Part shown: piece by piece, positions 4,516 to 5,088 of the stretch
Layout of the letters: every line of letters begins with the position of its first letter
How positions within the stretch are numbered: position 1 is the first letter of the stretch
DNA from: Candidatus Zixiibacteriota bacterium
GTDB taxonomy: Bacteria; Zixibacteria; MSB-5A5; CAIYYT01
Assembly (NCBI GenBank): GCA_026397575.1
Contig: JAPLUP010000331.1
Coordinates: 1-5,088, forward strand
DNA: 5,088 nucleotides
Reading direction: 5' to 3'
Position numbers and translations under genes: made by a program
The notes under the pieces: model-generated
What the model saw: only the letters and a program-made list of their open reading frames with translations
What the model was told of the DNA's origin: nothing
Database searches by the model: none

Positions 4516-5088
4516 TTACTTGGGAAAGGCAAGCCTTAAAACGTCTGCCGCCCGCTTGACAAGAATGATTTTCAGTTTCGAGGTCAGCTCTTTTGGCAAA
4601 TCCTCAATATCCGACTTGTTCGCCTGTGGTGCGATAACTGTCTTGATTCCCGAACGTACCGCTGCAATCAACTTGGCGCTAAGTCCCCCGACCGGAAGCA
4701 CTTCACCGGAAAGGGTGATCTCGCCGGTGTAGCTGAGGTCCTTCGCGGGTGCCTTTTGCAAAAACGCCGATGTCAACGCCACCAAGATCGTGATTCCCGC
4801 TGACGGACCATCTTTTGGTACTGCTCCCTCCGGCAGATGCAGATGCACGTCGAGATTCTTGAATTTGTCTTTGCTGATCTTAAGTCGATCCGCATTGGAC
4901 TTGAGATAGGTCAGCGCCGCGCGCGCTGATTCCTGCATTACTTCGCCCAGCTTACCGGTCAGCATCACCTTTCCGCTTCCATCCGTAAGGGACACTTCTA
5001 CCGGCAGAATCTCACCGCCGGCACGAGTCCAAGCCAAGCCAATAGCGCGACCCGGTGACGGCGCTCCCGTTTCCAATTCATGATACTT
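4516..5088 (-). CDS. lon: ATP-dependent protease Lon, C-terminal proteolytic domain (partial)
   Basis: The frame is open to the right edge of the window (first complete codon AAG at 5088-5086) and gives 191 residues ending in RLAFPK with TAA at 4518-4516. It is the Lon serine peptidase domain. The catalytic Ser is in PKDGPSAGIT (visible residue 96) and the catalytic Lys in GGLSAKLIAA (visible residue 139); their 43-residue separation equals that of Ser679 and Lys722 in E. coli Lon. TGEITLSGEVLPVGG between them is also typical. Lon degrades damaged and regulatory proteins in the cytoplasm as a hexamer. The substrate-binding and AAA+ domains lie outside the window. An apparent TTG start at 5076 is internal to the gene. 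It heads the lon-engB-purA cluster. Confidence 0.98.
   Translation of the reverse strand, partial: KYHELETGAPSPGRAIGLAWTRAGGEILPVEVSLTDGSGKVMLTGKLGEVMQESARAALTYLKSNADRLKISKDKFKNLDVHLHLPEGAVPKDGPSAGITILVALTSAFLQKAPAKDLSYTGEITLSGEVLPVGGLSAKLIAAVRSGIKTVIAPQANKSDIEDLPKELTSKLKIILVKRAADVLRLAFPK

Noticed and set aside
4122..4532. 136-codon frame across engB and the engB-lon gap
   Set aside because: It is in a different frame of the same strand as engB, which has all five GTPase motifs.

Overview
The window holds two blocks of conserved bacterial housekeeping genes with an accessory, rearranged-looking stretch between them. On the left, on the + strand, are the last 53 codons of a DnaX-type DNA polymerase III gamma/tau subunit and a complete YbaB/EbfC nucleoid-associated protein. 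On the right, on the - strand, are the C-terminal proteolytic domain of Lon, the ribosome-assembly GTPase EngB (YsxC/YihA), and adenylosuccinate synthetase PurA. They are tightly spaced and read as one operon, lon-engB-purA. All five families are bacterial. GC content is moderate. GTG is used as the engB start and Shine-Dalgarno sites are ordinary. The order and sequences do not point to a well-studied model organism. An uncultured lineage is plausible (a Zixibacteria-like or other FCB-group relative would be my guess), but nothing here proves a phylum.

The middle, roughly 543-2586, is where the interest lies. The gene usually found after ybaB, recR, is absent from the window. In its place is a 137-residue protein with a DUF2087 domain (732-1145, + strand). 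Pointing at it from the opposite strand is a 53-codon ORF (1116-1277). Its residues 14-31 match the extreme N-terminus of the tRNA methylthiotransferase MiaB, including the first cluster cysteine, after which the resemblance stops abruptly. I read this as the beheaded 5' end of miaB. It still carries a near-consensus sigma70-type promoter at 1289-1318.

Further right, on the - strand, is a two-gene XRE repressor / ImmA-IrrE metallopeptidase module (2383 to 1397), with the stop codon of the first gene directly abutting the start of the second. Its promoter can be read clearly: TTGCCA, 17 bp, TATAAT. A perfect 9+3+9 bp palindrome covers the -10 element, as expected for a self-repressing XRE regulator whose repression is relieved by its partner protease. 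Between this module and purA lies a 27-codon ORF whose ATG overlaps the purA stop. It may be the stump of a former fourth operon gene.

The simplest history is that the conserved blocks once faced each other across recR and miaB (or similar genes), and that gene replacement or insertion brought in the DUF2087 gene and the XRE-ImmA pair, leaving the miaB stump and perhaps the purA-distal stump. That history is inference; the stump sequences, promoter and palindrome are read directly. No CRISPR array, rRNA, tRNA, transposase or convincing rho-independent terminator was found, and no gene-free stretch exceeds 300 bases.
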